From Anaerolineae bacterium (lineage in GTDB: Bacteria; Chloroflexota; Anaerolineae; JAAYZQ01), in contig JAFGIA010000403.1 of NCBI GenBank assembly GCA_016929795.1, positions 1 through 15,254 on the forward strand: DNA of 15,254 nucleotides, read 5' to 3'. Below the pieces are notes generated by a model that saw nothing but the letters and a program-made list of their open reading frames with translations, made no database searches and was not told the origin of the DNA. The stretch's first letter is position 1; every line of letters starts with the position of its first letter. Shown here one piece after another: positions 13,949 through 15,254 of this stretch. The position numbers and the translations under genes were made by a program.

Positions 13949-14923
13949 TTGTCACTAAAACAGACTTTTGAGGAGAACCCCGAACGCCGGTATATCATGT
14001 TCGGGGGGAAGGGGGGGCTGGGCAAGACGACGTTTAGCGCCGCCTCGGCCTATTGGCTGGCACAGCAGGGGTACAAGGTGCTGGTCTTTTCGGTTGACCC
14101 CCAGGCGTCACTGTCGGATATCTTTCAACGGGACATCTTTGGCAAGGGCGCAGTGGAGATCATGCCGAACCTGTTCGCGCAAGAGATCGACGCCGACCAG
14201 CGTATCCGTGAGTATCAAAACGAGATCCGCGCCAAGATCCTCGACATGTACGGCATGACCGAGGTGCCGGAAGAGATCGAGAACTATATCCAGGCGGCGG
14301 CGGCCGAGCCGGCGATGGAGGAGAGCGCCATTTTTGATGCGGTGGTCGACATTGTCGTCAGCGCCGATTATGACTACTATATCTACGATCTGGTGCCGCT
14401 GGGACATGCCCTCTACTATCTGAGCATGGCGAGTGTGTACGACGAGTGGATCGACAAGATCACGGCGCTGCGCGCCGAGATGGAAGAGTACTCGAAAGTG
14501 GCATCGGTGATGAAACGGAGCAAGGAATCGGAGGAAGATGCGATCTTGCGCGAGCTGCAATACATCAAGACGCGCATCAACAAGTCCTCGGGCATCCTGA
14601 CCGACAGGCAGCGCACTGCCTTTTTCTTTGTTGTGATCCCGGAAGAGATGGCGATCCTCGACACAAAAAAGGCCGCCGGCCTGTTTGCCAAGTATAATGT
14701 GCCGCTGTCGGGTTACATCGTCAACCGTGTCATCCCTGAAGAGCTGGGGCGACAGGAGATTCCGGATTATCTGCGCCACCGGCTGGCGATGCAAAAGGGT
14801 CACCTGGCAACGATCCAACGCGAGCTGGGCGGCGACGTGTTGGGCTATGTCCCCGAGTTCGAGCGCGACATCACGGGCTTGCCGATGATCGAAAAGATGG
14901 CGCACAGCCTGTTCGGAGGGTAG
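13949..14923 (+). CDS. ArsA/Get3-like ATPase, copy 1
   Basis: 324-residue SIMIBI-class P-loop ATPase. Deviant Walker A GGKGGLGKTT (19-28); switch I region SVDPQASLSD with Asp50 retained; switch II region DLVPLGHALYYL (147-158), aligning to DTAPTGHTLRFL of Get3 with Asp, Pro, Gly and His kept; adenine-loop segment VIPEEMAILDTKKA with IVNRVIPEEL. It has no cysteine at all, so it lacks both the arsenite-binding cysteines of ArsA and the Get3 zinc CxxC; arsenite export is therefore unlikely. The start is TTG, 9 nt after AGGAGG. Get3 relatives handle tail-anchored or other hydrophobic clients as dimers. Its partner is probably the second ATPase, whose gene begins 4 nt after this stop. Confidence 0.9.
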   Translation: MSLKQTFEENPERRYIMFGGKGGLGKTTFSAASAYWLAQQGYKVLVFSVDPQASLSDIFQRDIFGKGAVEIMPNLFAQEIDADQRIREYQNEIRAKILDMYGMTEVPEEIENYIQAAAAEPAMEESAIFDAVVDIVVSADYDYYIYDLVPLGHALYYLSMASVYDEWIDKITALRAEMEEYSKVASVMKRSKESEEDAILRELQYIKTRINKSSGILTDRQRTAFFFVVIPEEMAILDTKKAAGLFAKYNVPLSGYIVNRVIPEELGRQEIPDYLRHRLAMQKGHLATIQRELGGDVLGYVPEFERDITGLPMIEKMAHSLFGG

Positions 14924-14927
14924 AGTC

Positions 14928-15254
14928 ATGATCGAAAAGACGACGGCACAATTCCTTACCGAGCACCCTGGCATGAAGTATGTGTTCTTTGGCGGCAAAG
15001 GTGGCGTAGGCAAGACGGTGATGGCAGGAGCCGCTGCGCTCTGGTTTGCGCAGCAGGGGAAAAAGACGCTGCTCGCGTCGACCAACCCGGTGCACAGCCT
15101 GACGAGCATGCTCGGCCAGGATGTATTCGGCCGGCACTCGCTGGTGGCCAGTACGCAGAACCTGTATGCCTACGAGATCGACACGCGCGACACGATCGAA
15201 AAGTCCAAGCGCGAGATCCGCGAAAAGATCGAGTGGTTCCTGAAATTCGCCGAC
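14928..15254 (+). CDS. ArsA/Get3-like ATPase, copy 2 (partial, 3' end outside window)
   Basis: 109 codons are visible. It starts MIEKTTAQFLTEHPGMKYVF and has Walker A GGKGGVGKT (22-30). The switch I segment reads STNPVHSLTSM (51-61), where Get3 has STDPAHNLSD: the catalytic Asp is replaced by Asn53. In yeast Get3 the equivalent D57N change blocks ATP hydrolysis but not binding. GGAGGG lies about 8 nt before the ATG and overlaps the end of copy 1, suggesting translational coupling. It is similar to copy 1 throughout the visible part, so the two are diverged paralogs. Switch II and the rest lie beyond the window. Confidence 0.88.
   Translation, partial: MIEKTTAQFLTEHPGMKYVFFGGKGGVGKTVMAGAAALWFAQQGKKTLLASTNPVHSLTSMLGQDVFGRHSLVASTQNLYAYEIDTRDTIEKSKREIREKIEWFLKFAD

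Noticed and set aside
13949..14923. Arsenite efflux ATPase (ars operon)
   Set aside because: There is no cysteine in the protein, no arsB, arsD or arsR beside it, and only single-domain ATPases; the ArsA resemblance is at the fold level.

Overview
The window is GC-rich bacterial DNA (about 60% GC by eye) carrying a respiratory and membrane-bioenergetics gene set. The protein types (selenocysteine formate dehydrogenase, KdpD/KdpE beside a KimA-type potassium transporter, a short CstA, paired ArsA/Get3-like ATPases with small duplicated partners) resemble what I remember from Chloroflexota. That assignment is inference from memory; the sequence alone does not prove it.

Left part, minus strand (1-7434). 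From right to left it holds a small two-helix membrane protein, kdpD, kdpE (GTGA overlap with kdpD), a NarL/FixJ-type response regulator with its own strong promoter, and a formate dehydrogenase catalytic subunit that runs off the left edge. The formate dehydrogenase gene is interrupted by an in-frame TGA that reads as selenocysteine and is followed by a SECIS-like hairpin at the same spacing as in E. coli fdhF. Its roughly 300-nt leader carries what looks like a molybdenum (or tungsten) cofactor riboswitch. The 3' strand of the aptamer is shared with an intrinsic terminator, which suggests a cofactor-dependent ON switch. Two CRP/FNR-like palindromes lie at the promoter.

Middle, plus strand (7435-10702). 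A divergent intergenic region with 11-bp-phased repeats and a perfect 13-bp hairpin leads to a KimA-like K+ transporter. A heme o synthase (protoheme farnesyltransferase) follows with its own promoter. KdpDE facing a KimA-like transporter, with no kdpFABC in view, suggests that this sensor pair controls a different potassium importer.

10703-11492 is a 790-bp stretch without a convincing protein gene. It contains a bidirectional terminator, a candidate structured RNA of about 400 nt on the minus strand bounded by an extended -10 promoter and that terminator, an 8-bp inverted repeat, a strong cstA promoter and a 208-nt cstA leader.

Right part, plus strand (11493-15254). cstA is followed by a terminator and then a tight four-gene cluster: two paralogous small proteins sharing LPPYYxLRLLPYVVP and MLRERDLTD, and two ArsA/Get3-like ATPases. 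The second ATPase is cut by the window edge. It carries Asn where Get3 has its catalytic switch I Asp, while the first keeps the Asp. This cluster is the best candidate for a poorly described system: a possibly asymmetric ATPase pair with two small membrane-associated partners.
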